Below, piece after piece: positions 1 through 8,935 of a stretch of DNA of 64,000 nt. Source of the stretch: Gaetbulibacter_A aestuarii (lineage in GTDB: Bacteria > Bacteroidota > Bacteroidia > Flavobacteriales > Flavobacteriaceae). Both the position numbers and the translations under genes were made by a program. Below the pieces are notes generated by a model. It saw only the letters and a list, made by a program, of their open reading frames with translations, searched no databases and was not told where the DNA came from. The stretch is taken from the NCBI RefSeq assembly GCF_039537665.1, contig NZ_BAABAY010000001.1, positions 1,178,001-1,242,000 of the forward strand, in the 5' to 3' direction. Numbering within the stretch: position 1 is the first letter of the stretch; the number at the start of each line of letters is the position of its first letter.

Positions 1-297
1 CGCTTTTTTCAAGGTATGTTCATGTCGGCCATTAATATGTTTCCTATACCTTATCAAGCCTATATGACGCTTACCCTGGGCTCTGTAGGGTTACTTAGTT
101 TTGAGAAGTTAAGCCTTGCTTCATACGTTGCTGGAGCGGCTATGGGAACCTTTGTCATGTTGTACATTTACATGTTCTTTTTCGATAGAATAGGAACCAA
201 ACGTATCATTTCACAAAAGAATATGAACTATAGTATCGGCACTATTACAGGTATTATTGCTTTGATAACCCTTTTTAATATTCTTAAAGATTTTTAG
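1..297 (+). CDS. LysE/RhtB-type transporter, C-terminal part (cut by window edge)
   Basis: The reading frame is open from base 1, so the N-terminus lies left of the window; the ATG at 16 is probably internal. About 98 residues remain, with two to three hydrophobic segments, a Gly-rich turn and a final helix ending in LFNILKDF. This is compatible with the C-terminal half of a LysE/RhtB-type small-molecule exporter of the inner membrane, but no diagnostic motif is left, so the family call is a guess from hydrophobic pattern and context. The next gene starts 2 bases after the stop, which suggests co-transcription. Confidence 0.45.
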   Translation, partial: RFFQGMFMSAINMFPIPYQAYMTLTLGSVGLLSFEKLSLASYVAGAAMGTFVMLYIYMFFFDRIGTKRIISQKNMNYSIGTITGIIALITLFNILKDF

Positions 298-299
298 TT

Positions 300-635
300 G
301 TGGAAAAAGAAACCATTTCCTTCTTCGATCGCGTTCACGAGGTAGCTAAACAGATTCCTTTTGGCAAGGTCACTAGTTATGGTGCTATCGCGAAATATTT
401 GGGTGCTGCCAAAAGTGCTCGCATGGTGGGTTATGCCATGAATGCTTCCCACACCAAAGATGTTCCGGCTCATCGTGTTGTTAATCGTAAAGGCTTACTT
501 ACAGGGAAGCATCATTTTGATGGTACAAACCTTATGCAACAGCTTTTAGAGAGTGAAGGCGTAGTGGTTGTTAATAATCAAATACAAAATTTTGAAGCTA
601 TTTTCTGGGATCCTTCCGAAGCCTTGAAAAACTGA
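300..635 (+). CDS. MGMT-family (alkyltransferase-like) protein lacking the reactive cysteine
   Basis: A 111-residue protein matching the DNA-binding domain of O6-alkylguanine-DNA alkyltransferases (IPFGKVTSYGAIAKYLG winged helix, then the active-site region VPAHRVVNRKG). True methyltransferases have PCHR; here the cysteine is alanine, as in alkyltransferase-like (ATL) proteins, which bind alkylated bases and recruit repair rather than removing the alkyl group. The start is GTG at 300, two bases after the preceding stop, because no upstream ATG exists in frame and the first codon gives a normal family N-terminus. A role as damage sensor is inferred from the family; direct repair is unlikely. 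Confidence 0.85.
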   Translation: MEKETISFFDRVHEVAKQIPFGKVTSYGAIAKYLGAAKSARMVGYAMNASHTKDVPAHRVVNRKGLLTGKHHFDGTNLMQQLLESEGVVVVNNQIQNFEAIFWDPSEALKN

Positions 636-712
636 AATTTCAGCATAAAAAAATTCGATCAATTAATTGATAAATCTTCTAAAGGAAGTATGTCCCTTCC
701 GTTGATATTAGT

Positions 713-720
713 TATCTTTG
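713..720 (+). promoter_or_regulatory. -7 box TATCTTTG upstream of mrp
   Basis: TATCTTTG fits the Bacteroidota -7 consensus TAnnTTTG and sits 24 bases before the mrp start. No clear -33 TTTG is seen at the usual distance, so this is a partial match only. Confidence 0.5.
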
Positions 721-743
721 CTATTTAGAATTAATCTTAATAC

Positions 744-1880
744 ATGAAACTAAGCAAACAAGACATTTTAAAGGCATTAGAAACGATTTCAGTACCTGGA
801 GAAGGTCAAAATATGATTGAAAGTGGCGCTGTAAAAAATGTTAATGTTTTTGGTGATGAAGTTGTTGTTGATATCACCATTAAAAACCCAAGTTTACAGG
901 CTAAAAAAAGAACTGAAGTCGATATTCTCAAAACGATTCACGATAAGGTTTACCAGAAAGCTAAAGTTAAAACCAACATTAGTGTTGAAGCACCTGCTAA
1001 ACCTAAAACGAATACCATAAAAGGCAATCCTATTCCCGGTATCAATAATATTATTGCAGTGGCCTCAGGAAAAGGTGGCGTTGGAAAATCTACGATCACA
1101 GCTAATTTAGCCGTAACCCTTGCTAAAATGGGTTTTAAAGTTGGGGTTTTAGATGCCGACATTTATGGTCCTTCTATGCCTATTATGTTCGATGTAGCCG
1201 ATGAAAAACCTCTGGCAGTAAACGTAGATGGGAAATCTAAAATGAAACCTATCGAGAATTACGGTGTGAAGATCCTTTCCATAGGATTTTTTACCCAACC
1301 AAATCAGGCAGTGGTATGGCGTGGCCCCATGGCTGCGAAAGCGCTTAATCAAATGATATTTGATGCAGCCTGGGGTGAATTAGATTTCTTGCTTTTAGAC
1401 TTGCCTCCCGGAACCGGCGATATTCATTTAAGTATTATGCAGTCGCTTCCAATTACGGGAGCAGTTGTGGTGAGCACCCCGCAAAATGTAGCTTTGGCTG
1501 ATGCAAAAAAAGGTGTGGCGATGTTCCAACAGGAAAGTATAAATGTGCCGGTATTAGGTATAGTTGAAAATATGGCTTACTTTACACCCGCTGAATTACC
1601 TGAAAATAAATATTACATTTTTGGACAGGAAGGAGCAAAACACTTATCAGAAGATTTAGAAGTGCCATTCCTTGGAGAAATTCCGTTGGTACAAAGTATT
1701 CGGGAAGCCGGTGATGCCGGTCGTCCTGCCGGATTACAAACGGGAACACCTTTGGAAGAGGCTTTCGAAAATTTAACGAGGAATGTTGTTGAAGAAGTAG
1801 TGCGACGCAATGAAGATTTGCCACCTACTGAAGCTATTAAAATTACAACAATGGCTGGCTGTTCAGCAGTAAAAAAATAA
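744..1880 (+). CDS. mrp: Mrp/NBP35-family ATP-binding iron-sulfur carrier protein
   Basis: 378 residues. An N-terminal MIP18/DUF59 domain (about 1-85) is followed by a SIMIBI P-loop ATPase with a deviant Walker A GKGGVGKST at 109-117 and DADIYGPSMP just after it, the hallmark of Mrp/ApbC/NBP35 proteins that carry and transfer Fe-S clusters in the cytosol. The usual C-terminal CxxC after the ENM motif is not present: the region reads ENMAYFTPAELPENKYY. The gene is followed after 3 bases by a NifU-type scaffold protein, which supports a joint role in cluster assembly, useful for the many Fe-S enzymes downstream. Confidence 0.93.
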   Translation: MKLSKQDILKALETISVPGEGQNMIESGAVKNVNVFGDEVVVDITIKNPSLQAKKRTEVDILKTIHDKVYQKAKVKTNISVEAPAKPKTNTIKGNPIPGINNIIAVASGKGGVGKSTITANLAVTLAKMGFKVGVLDADIYGPSMPIMFDVADEKPLAVNVDGKSKMKPIENYGVKILSIGFFTQPNQAVVWRGPMAAKALNQMIFDAAWGELDFLLLDLPPGTGDIHLSIMQSLPITGAVVVSTPQNVALADAKKGVAMFQQESINVPVLGIVENMAYFTPAELPENKYYIFGQEGAKHLSEDLEVPFLGEIPLVQSIREAGDAGRPAGLQTGTPLEEAFENLTRNVVEEVVRRNEDLPPTEAIKITTMAGCSAVKK

Positions 1881-1883
1881 GAT

Positions 1884-2135
1884 ATGACCTCAGATGAAGT
1901 TAAACTAAATGTGGAAAAGGCTCTGGATGAGATTCGTCCGTTTTTACAGAGCGATGGCGGTGATATTTCCTTATTATCCATTGAAGAGAACGATACGCTT
2001 GTAAAAGTACAATTACAAGGAGCCTGTGTAGGTTGTAGCGTGAATCAAATGACCTTGAAATCTGGTGTTGAAATGACGATTAAAAAGTATGCGCCCCAGA
2101 TCGAACAGGTTGTGAATATTATCGATAATATATAA
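1884..2135 (+). CDS. NifU-like C-terminal (Nfu) Fe-S scaffold
   Basis: An 83-residue Nfu domain: LQSDGGDISLLSIE in the N-terminal half and the cluster-binding GACVGCSVNQ with Cys48 and Cys51. Family members hold a 4Fe-4S or 2Fe-2S cluster between two monomers and pass it to apo-proteins. It contains only the Nfu domain, with no IscU-like part. It sits 3 bases behind mrp and is clearly in the same operon. Start ATG at 1884 gives the normal family N-terminus. Confidence 0.92.
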   Translation: MTSDEVKLNVEKALDEIRPFLQSDGGDISLLSIEENDTLVKVQLQGACVGCSVNQMTLKSGVEMTIKKYAPQIEQVVNIIDNI

Positions 2136-2221
2136 TCATAACGATGCCATTTGGTTAAAAAATAAATTAACCAACAGAGGCACACATCTAAAATTTATTT
2201 TTTTGATCTAATAAATTTAGA

Positions 2222-2599
2222 CTAAATAATTTTTTCTCTTTTTAGAAACGTATCAAGACTATCTGCTGCATCAAAGCACTCGTTTACTTTTGAAACGTTA
2301 TTGCAAAATTTTTTTTCTAAATCGTGAGAAGACTTACAACTAAAGTCCGCTAAGTCCACTTTTTCAAAACCTTTATTTATCCTTTTACATTGTTCATACA
2401 GACTATCTATGGTTTTGTATTGACTTGGGTTCAAACCCTTTTTTACAAGATAACCTTTTAAGTAATTTTCTATGGCAGATTGAGAATTTTTGCAGACTAA
2501 ATAAGTTACAATATCTTCTTCTGGTTTAAATAGTTCTCTGTTTGCTTGGTTCAGTTTTTGAGAAGCTTTAACAAAGAATTTAATGGCTTCTGTTTCCAT
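2222..2599 (-). CDS. HEPN-domain protein
   Basis: 125 residues, almost entirely helical, with the HEPN pattern (AIKFFVKASQKL near the N-terminus and a central SQSAIENYLKGYLVKKG helix). Many HEPN proteins are RNase toxins paired with MNT antitoxins, but neither an R-x4-6-H catalytic motif nor an adjacent nucleotidyltransferase gene is seen. It may therefore be a non-catalytic HEPN protein. It lies alone downstream of the pyruvate oxidoreductase gene on the same strand, separated by a strong hairpin. Function unknown. Confidence 0.75.
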   Translation of the reverse strand: METEAIKFFVKASQKLNQANRELFKPEEDIVTYLVCKNSQSAIENYLKGYLVKKGLNPSQYKTIDSLYEQCKRINKGFEKVDLADFSCKSSHDLEKKFCNNVSKVNECFDAADSLDTFLKREKII

Positions 2600-2635
2600 A
2601 ATAAATTTAATTATTGATTAGTAATTTCTAGCATT

Positions 2636-2669
2636 CATTCTCCATACTTTAATAGAAGTATGGAGAATG
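2636..2669. terminator. 14-bp perfect inverted repeat between HEPN gene and nifJ
   Basis: CATTCTCCATACTT at 2636-2649 pairs perfectly with AAGTATGGAGAATG at 2656-2669, loop TAATAG. A short T-run follows on the + strand only. It lies 34 bases downstream of the nifJ stop, so it may end or stabilise that transcript although the T-run is on the wrong side. Confidence 0.5.
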
Positions 2670-2702
2670 GTTTTTAAATTTATACACAACCTAAAGTTAT
2701 GT

Positions 2703-5700
2703 TTACATATCTCTATAAAGTTCTAAACGTTCCCATTTAGAATTTACTTCTGTTTGAGCTTGCTCAAGAAGTTTAGCTCCTAGTTCTGCGTTGTCTTTAA
2801 CCACTCTTGAAAAGCGCGTTTCATTGTACATGAAATCTTTTAGTGGAATTGAAGGTGCTTTAGAATCTAGTTTAAATTTCTGGCCTTTAGGTTTGGACGG
2901 GTCAAATCTAAATAAGGGCCAATAACCACTTTCTACGGCCTTTTCTTGCTGCGATGCACCATGAGCTAGATCATATCCATGTTCACCACAATGGGAGTAG
3001 GCAATTATTATGGATGGTCCGGGGTAAGCTTCAGCTTCTTCAATGGCTTTAAGAGTTTGAAGATCTTTGGCACCTATAGCGATTTGAGCGACATACACAT
3101 TTTCATATGAAACGGCTTGCAACGCTAAACTTTTCTTACTGGTGCGTTTTCCAGAAACTGAGAATTTTGCACTTGCTCCTAATGATGTTGCTTTAGATGT
3201 TTGACCACCTGTGTTTGAATACACTTCTGTGTCTAACACCAAAATGTTAATGTCTTCTCCTGTAGCTAAGACGTGATCTACACCTCCAAACCCAATATCG
3301 TAAGCCCAGCCATCTCCACCTAAAATCCATACAGATTTTTTACGTAGGTATTCAGTTAATTGTAATAATTTTTTAGCATTTTCATGATCGATATTTGCTA
3401 ATTTGATTTTTAATTTGTCTAAATTTTTAAAGTTTTCTGCTTTTTCGGCTTCCGTTTTTTCAGGATTATTTAAAATAGCCTCAACTAAGTCTTTTCCAAC
3501 TTCATTTTCAATCGATTTAAGGAGGTTTACTGCCATTTCTTGTTTCTTGCTTAAAGCTAATTTCATACCTAAACCAAATTCAGCATTGTCTTCAAATAAT
3601 GAATTAGCCCAAGCAGGACCACGACCGAATTCATTGGTTTTATATGGTGTTGTTGGTAAATTGCCACCATAAATTGAAGAACAGCCTGTGGCGTTTGCAA
3701 TCAATATACTATCTCCAAAAAGCTGTGTTAGTAATTTAATATATGGTGTTTCGCCGCAACCAGAACACGCTCCGGAGAATTCAAATAACGGCTTAAGAAA
3801 TTGAGACCCTTTAACGTTTGTTATTTGCAGCTCTGTTCTGTTATAATCGGGTAATTCAATAAAATAATCCCAGTTGGCATCTTCTATAGCTTCGACCTCA
3901 AGCTTTTTATGCATATTGATAGCTTTAAAGTCGGGATATTCTTTACTCACCGCAGGGCAAACAGCAACGCAAAGATCACAACCTGTACAGTCTTGAGGAG
4001 AAACTTGTAGGACATAGGATTCTTCATCTTTATTGAAAGGTCTTCCCTTTGCTGGCGCATATTTTAACGATAATGGAGCATCAGATAATTCAATATTTCT
4101 AATAACTTTTGCTCTAATGGCGGCATGTGGACAAATAGCAACACACTTATTACATTGTGTACATAAATCTATATCATCCCAAACGGGAACTGAATCAGCA
4201 ATACCACTTTTTTCAAATTGGGTGGTTCCAGTCGGGAATGTGCCGTCTACAGGAAATGCGCTTACTGGCAGTTCATCTCCAAATCCACCTAATATTTTTT
4301 CTAACACCTCGGTAACAAAACCATCTGGCGCATTGTGCATGGCGGTTTCTAAATGTCTTTCACTAGTCACTACTTTTGGATAATCTACTTGCTGCAGATT
4401 AGCCAGAGAATTATCAACCGCAGTAAAATTCATTTTAACTATTCTATCTCCTTTATGAGAATAAGATTTTACTATAGCATCTTTAATTCGTTGGATGGCT
4501 TCATCTTTTGGTAAAATCCCGGATATAGCAAAGAAACAGGTTTGTAATACGGTATTGGTACGTTTACCTAGATTTGATTCGTCTGCTACTTTGGTGGCAT
4601 CAATAACATAGAAATTAACTTCTTTTTCAATAATTTCTTTCTGAATTCTTTTGGGTAAATGATTCCAAATATCATCTTTAGAATACGGTGAGTTTAATAA
4701 GAATGTGCCTCCATGTTTTAAATCAGCTACCATATTGTACTTTTTAATAAACTTATATTGATGACACGCAATAAAATCTGCTTTGTCAATTAAATATGAA
4801 GAGTATATTGGTTTTGGACCAAAGCGTAAGTGAGAAATGGTTTGAGCTCCGGCTTTTTTAGAGTCATAAACAAAGTAACCTTGTACAAAGTTATCTGTAG
4901 TATCTCCGATAATTTTAATAGAGTTCTTATTAGCTCCCACAGTACCATCAGACCCTAATCCATAGAACATGCAATTAATAGTATGCCGTTCTATTGTAAA
5001 AGATTCGTCAATTGGTAAACTTGAAAAAGTAACATCGTCATTAATACCAACGGTAAAGTGATTTTTTGGTTTGTCATCTAATAATTCGTCATAAACTCCT
5101 TTAACCATTTTAGGTGTAAACTCTTTTGAAGATAAGCCGTAACGGCCACCAACGACAATAGGCATCTCTCTGTTGCTCTCAATTAATGCCGTAACAACAT
5201 CCTGGTATAACGGTTCACCAACACTTCCCGGTTCTTTGGTTCTGTCAAGAACAGCTATTTTTTTAACGGTTTTGGGCAGCTCATTAATAAAATGTTTGAT
5301 TGAAAATGGTCTAAATAAGCGTACAAATATGACTCCTACTTTTTCTCCGCTCTTCACCATGGCTTCGACAGTTTCTCGTGCGGCACCTTCGCCAGATCCC
5401 ATAAGTATAATAACGCGTTCTGCTTTTGGATGACCTTCATAATAGAATAAGCTGTATTTACGACCCGTATGTTTGTAGAACTCCTTCATTGTTTCCTCAA
5501 CAATACCAGGAACTTTTTCGTAAAACGTATTAGCAGCCTCTCTTGCCTGAAAGAATACATCTGGGTTTTGAGAGGTCCCTCTAATAACTGGGTGATCGGG
5601 ATCAAGCGATCGTTTTTTGTGCTCCATAATAGCATCTTCTGGCATCATGGCTTCAATAGTATCATCAGAAATGCCATCTATTTTTGAAATCTCATGAGAG

Positions 5701-6233
5701 GTTCGGAAACCATCAAAAATATTCAAAAAAGGCACTCTAGATTTTAATGTTGCAACTTGAGAAATAAGCGCAAAATCTTGAGCTTCTTGTACAGACCCTC
5801 CGAATAGCATGGAGAATCCCGTTTGTCTGGTAGCCATAACATCCGAATGATCACCAAAAATTGAAAGTGCATGTGTTGCGACGGTCCTGGCGGCTACGTG
5901 TATTACCGTTGGTAATAGTTCACCTGCCATTTTGTACATATTTGGTATCATTAACAATAATCCCTGCGATGCTGTAAATGTGGTTGTTAATGCACCTGCT
6001 TGCAAAGAACCATGAACGGCTCCGGCAGCACCACCTTCACTTTGCATTTCAACAATTCTTGGGACATTGTCCCAAATATTTTTCTGTCCTTTTGAGCTAT
6101 AAATATCGACGTGCTCACCCATAGGTGATGCGGGTGTTATGGGGTAAATAGCACATACCTCATTTGTTTTATGTGCTATTCTAGCTACAGCTTCGTTAGC
6201 ATCACAAATTAGTTTTGGAAAATCTTTTTTCAT
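2703..6233 (-). CDS. nifJ: Pyruvate:ferredoxin (flavodoxin) oxidoreductase, single-chain
   Basis: A single polypeptide of about 1176 residues with the whole PFOR architecture: PFOR domain I with the YPITPASPMGEH segment, domain II, the gamma domain, an EKR-type linker, two 4Fe-4S motifs (CTQCNKCVAICP and CTGCDLCVAVCP), and a C-terminal TPP-binding domain with GACSGCGETPY and GGDGWAYDIG. It oxidises pyruvate with CoA to acetyl-CoA, CO2 and reduced ferredoxin in the cytoplasm. The ATG at 6233 (MKKDFPKLICDAN) is preferred over one eight codons upstream because the conserved family N-terminus begins there. A 4Fe-4S ferredoxin gene lies upstream on the same strand and a 2-oxoglutarate oxidoreductase operon diverges beyond it. 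Confidence 0.95.
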   Translation of the reverse strand: MKKDFPKLICDANEAVARIAHKTNEVCAIYPITPASPMGEHVDIYSSKGQKNIWDNVPRIVEMQSEGGAAGAVHGSLQAGALTTTFTASQGLLLMIPNMYKMAGELLPTVIHVAARTVATHALSIFGDHSDVMATRQTGFSMLFGGSVQEAQDFALISQVATLKSRVPFLNIFDGFRTSHEISKIDGISDDTIEAMMPEDAIMEHKKRSLDPDHPVIRGTSQNPDVFFQAREAANTFYEKVPGIVEETMKEFYKHTGRKYSLFYYEGHPKAERVIILMGSGEGAARETVEAMVKSGEKVGVIFVRLFRPFSIKHFINELPKTVKKIAVLDRTKEPGSVGEPLYQDVVTALIESNREMPIVVGGRYGLSSKEFTPKMVKGVYDELLDDKPKNHFTVGINDDVTFSSLPIDESFTIERHTINCMFYGLGSDGTVGANKNSIKIIGDTTDNFVQGYFVYDSKKAGAQTISHLRFGPKPIYSSYLIDKADFIACHQYKFIKKYNMVADLKHGGTFLLNSPYSKDDIWNHLPKRIQKEIIEKEVNFYVIDATKVADESNLGKRTNTVLQTCFFAISGILPKDEAIQRIKDAIVKSYSHKGDRIVKMNFTAVDNSLANLQQVDYPKVVTSERHLETAMHNAPDGFVTEVLEKILGGFGDELPVSAFPVDGTFPTGTTQFEKSGIADSVPVWDDIDLCTQCNKCVAICPHAAIRAKVIRNIELSDAPLSLKYAPAKGRPFNKDEESYVLQVSPQDCTGCDLCVAVCPAVSKEYPDFKAINMHKKLEVEAIEDANWDYFIELPDYNRTELQITNVKGSQFLKPLFEFSGACSGCGETPYIKLLTQLFGDSILIANATGCSSIYGGNLPTTPYKTNEFGRGPAWANSLFEDNAEFGLGMKLALSKKQEMAVNLLKSIENEVGKDLVEAILNNPEKTEAEKAENFKNLDKLKIKLANIDHENAKKLLQLTEYLRKKSVWILGGDGWAYDIGFGGVDHVLATGEDINILVLDTEVYSNTGGQTSKATSLGASAKFSVSGKRTSKKSLALQAVSYENVYVAQIAIGAKDLQTLKAIEEAEAYPGPSIIIAYSHCGEHGYDLAHGASQQEKAVESGYWPLFRFDPSKPKGQKFKLDSKAPSIPLKDFMYNETRFSRVVKDNAELGAKLLEQAQTEVNSKWERLELYRDM

Positions 6234-6431
6234 AATAGGATATCTTGTTAAATACATTAAAATTCACAAAAAGGCATATTTCATGCTCTTTGTAAAATAT
6301 CTAATCGCGTCTAGACCTAACAAGATTTTTATTATAGACCAAAACCTCGAGGCCGTATAAGTAAATTGACTATAAAGTTAAATATGAATAAGTTCATAGT
6401 TTATGATAATTGTCATGTAAAAGTGATAATT

Positions 6432-6478
6432 AAAAAAATAACTGAGGGTTTCATTTAATAATGAAACCCTCAGTTATT
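6432..6478 (-). terminator. Terminator of the ferredoxin gene, 19-bp perfect stem
   Basis: AATAACTGAGGGTTTCATT at 6437-6455 pairs perfectly with its complement at 6460-6478, with a 4-base loop. On the minus strand the stem is followed by a run of seven T (6432-6438). It stands between the ferredoxin stop and the nifJ start, so the two are probably separate transcripts. The rest of the 300-base gap holds no gene. Confidence 0.85.
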
Positions 6479-6558
6479 ACGTTTTACCTCTAATATTAAA
6501 AATAGAAATTGAGTACAGAGTAGAAACTCTGATTATTTAAAAATTATGGTTTTGAAAA

Positions 6559-6909
6559 TTATTCGGCATGCAACCAAACTTTTTTCTTTAATAATGTGTC
6601 TTCGTTTTCTACATGATTTTCATCAGGTATACAACAATCAACAGGACATACGGATGCACATTGTGGTTCATCATGAAATCCTTTACATTCAGTGCATTTA
6701 TCTGATACAATGAAATAAAATTCATCAGAAATAGGAGCGTTCTGTTCGTCAGCATCTATCTCATCACCATTTAAAAGTTTTACGTTACCACTTAGTCCTG
6801 TTCCGTCAGAATATGACCATTCTTGATCTGGTTCGTAGATTGCATTATTAGGACATTCAGCAATACATGCGTCGCAATTAATGCATTCATCTGTTATTAA
6901 AAGTGCCAT
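6559..6909 (-). CDS. 4Fe-4S dicluster ferredoxin
   Basis: 116 residues with two cluster motifs: CINCDACIAECP (Cys9, 12, 15, 19) and, near the C-terminus, C-x2-C-x8-C-x3-C in CTECKGFHDEPQCASVCP followed by VDCC. The long insert between Cys residues of the second motif is typical of YfhL/Alvin-type ferredoxins. It carries low-potential electrons in the cytoplasm. Its position between nifJ and the divergent korAB-nuo operon makes it the obvious electron carrier between the two 2-oxoacid oxidoreductases and complex I; that link is inference. Confidence 0.92.
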   Translation of the reverse strand: MALLITDECINCDACIAECPNNAIYEPDQEWSYSDGTGLSGNVKLLNGDEIDADEQNAPISDEFYFIVSDKCTECKGFHDEPQCASVCPVDCCIPDENHVENEDTLLKKKVWLHAE

Positions 6910-6984
6910 TATTTATCAATTTATAAGAATTAATATTTGTAAAAATAAAATACATTTTACTGTTTTTATGTGATAAAAGTCATA

Positions 6985-7013
6985 TTTAGAATTAAAAAGT
7001 GATATTACTTTTG
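6985..7013 (+). promoter_or_regulatory. Probable promoter of the korAB-nuo operon
   Basis: TACTTTTG at 7006-7013 fits the TAnnTTTG -7 consensus; TTTA at 6985-6988 is a one-base-off -33 element 17 bases upstream. The start codon is at 7078, leaving a leader of about 60 bases. Confidence 0.5.
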
Positions 7014-7077
7014 GGTGTTATAGGACAATGAATTCTTTGTAAAATTCATTGCGTTAAGCTTTTTAAATTATCAAATT

Positions 7078-8934
7078 ATGGTAACAAAGCAATTAAAACA
7101 CCAGCCAGAAATTCTTGAAGCTGTTATTATTAGATTTGTTGGTGATTCCGGTGATGGCATGCAATTAACAGGAACCCAGTTTACAGATACCTCTGCCATG
7201 TTTGGAAATGACATAGCAACATTTCCAAACTATCCTTCCGAAATTAGAGCTCCGCAAGGAAGTCTATATGGTGTTTCTGGTTATCAGGTACATATAGGAA
7301 GTGTTGAAATAAGTACACCGGGTGATGAATTGGATTTGTTAGTTGCCATGAATCCCGCTGGGTTAAAAACAAACTTATACGCTGTAAAACCAGGCCATAC
7401 AATTATTGTCGATACAGATGCCTTCACCAAGAAAAATTTAGAAAAGGCACAATATACTTCAAACCCATTAGAAGATGGTAGTTTAGATAACTACAGAGTT
7501 ATTCAAGTAGCCATGTCCTCGTTAACTAAGGAGGCCTTAAAAGATATTGAAGGGTTAGATAATAAAGAAATTAACCGAACAAAAAACATGTTCGCTCTAG
7601 GTATGGTTTATTGGATGTATAATAGATCAACAAACCATACTATAGAATTTTTGAATAAAAAATTTAAAGCGAAACCACACGTCATTGAAGCGAACACTAA
7701 AGTACTTAATACGGGTTTTTATTTTGCAGAAACATTGGAATTGATTCCCAATGCATATACTATATCGCCTGCTAAAATGCCAAGTGGCACCTATAGAATT
7801 ATTATGGGTAATACCGCAACAGCGTGGGGTTTTTTGGCTGCTGCTGAAAAAGCAGGATTGGAATTATTTTTGGGTTCTTACCCTATAACACCGGCAACAG
7901 ATATTTTACATGAATTAGTAAAACATAAACATTTTGGGGTTAAAGCATTTCAGGCTGAAGATGAAATTTCAGGAATCACATCTGCAATAGGAGCCTCATT
8001 TGCAGGCGATTTAGCCATAACCACAACCTCAGGTCCAGGATTAGCATTAAAAGGTGAAGCTATAGGTTTAGCCATGATGATTGAGACACCTTTAGTAGTT
8101 GTTAATGTGCAACGTGGCGGGCCTTCTACAGGATTGCCAACCAAAACAGAGCAATCTGATTTATTGCAAGCACTATATGGTAGAAATGGTGAAAGTCCTG
8201 TAATTGTTTTGGCAGCAAGCACACCTGGTAATTGCTTTGATATGGCTTATGAGGCTGCCAAACTTACAATAGAACACATGACGCCGGTTATACTGCTAAC
8301 AGATGGATACATAGCGAATGGTTCAGCGCCGTGGAAAATTAAAAGTGTTAATGAGATGCCCGAGATTAAGAACAATATTATTAAAAAGGTAGTAGATGAG
8401 TGGCATCCTTATGATAGAGATGAAAAAACACTGGCAAGAAAATGGCCTATACCCGGAACGAAAGGTTTAGAGCATCGCTTAGGTGGATTGGAAAAAGATA
8501 AAGTAAGTGGTAATGTATCGTATGTTCCAGAAAATCATGAATACATGACCAAAATTCGAGCCGAAAAAATTAAAAGAGTTCAAAATTATATACCGGATTT
8601 AACTACTGAGTTTGCGACTAGTGGTGATTTATTAGTAGTAGGCTGGGGAGGTACTTATGGATCTCTGCATTCTGCCGTTAAGCATATTAATGAATTAGGC
8701 TATAAGAATATAGGATACGCACACTTTAAATATATAAATCCACTACCTAAAAACACGGAAGCAGTTTTAAAAAAATTCAAAAAAATTGTGGTTTGCGAAT
8801 TAAATAATGGCCAGTTTGCCAAGGTATTAAAAATGAATTTTAATGGATTGAATTTATCTCAATTTAATAAAATACAAGGATTGCCATTCGGAAATAGTGA
8901 ATTAATTGAAATATTTAAACAATTAGTTAAATAA
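7078..8934 (+). CDS. korA: 2-oxoglutarate (2-oxoacid):ferredoxin oxidoreductase, alpha subunit
   Basis: 618 residues, a fusion of the gamma domain (1-200, with GDSGDG at 22-27) and the pyrimidine-binding alpha domain (GSYPITPATDI, then QAEDEISGI and TTTSGPG). This is the KorA layout. With KorB it oxidises 2-oxoglutarate plus CoA to succinyl-CoA and CO2 and reduces ferredoxin. The korB start follows one base after the stop, so the two are translationally coupled. The divergent neighbour is a 4Fe-4S ferredoxin. Exact 2-oxoacid specificity cannot be read from the sequence; 2-oxoglutarate is the usual substrate of this layout. Confidence 0.92.
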   Translation: MVTKQLKHQPEILEAVIIRFVGDSGDGMQLTGTQFTDTSAMFGNDIATFPNYPSEIRAPQGSLYGVSGYQVHIGSVEISTPGDELDLLVAMNPAGLKTNLYAVKPGHTIIVDTDAFTKKNLEKAQYTSNPLEDGSLDNYRVIQVAMSSLTKEALKDIEGLDNKEINRTKNMFALGMVYWMYNRSTNHTIEFLNKKFKAKPHVIEANTKVLNTGFYFAETLELIPNAYTISPAKMPSGTYRIIMGNTATAWGFLAAAEKAGLELFLGSYPITPATDILHELVKHKHFGVKAFQAEDEISGITSAIGASFAGDLAITTTSGPGLALKGEAIGLAMMIETPLVVVNVQRGGPSTGLPTKTEQSDLLQALYGRNGESPVIVLAASTPGNCFDMAYEAAKLTIEHMTPVILLTDGYIANGSAPWKIKSVNEMPEIKNNIIKKVVDEWHPYDRDEKTLARKWPIPGTKGLEHRLGGLEKDKVSGNVSYVPENHEYMTKIRAEKIKRVQNYIPDLTTEFATSGDLLVVGWGGTYGSLHSAVKHINELGYKNIGYAHFKYINPLPKNTEAVLKKFKKIVVCELNNGQFAKVLKMNFNGLNLSQFNKIQGLPFGNSELIEIFKQLVK

Positions 8935-8935
8935 C

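Noticed and set aside
2703..6233. Nitrogen fixation context for nifJ
   Set aside because: No other nif genes are in the window; the enzyme serves central metabolism.
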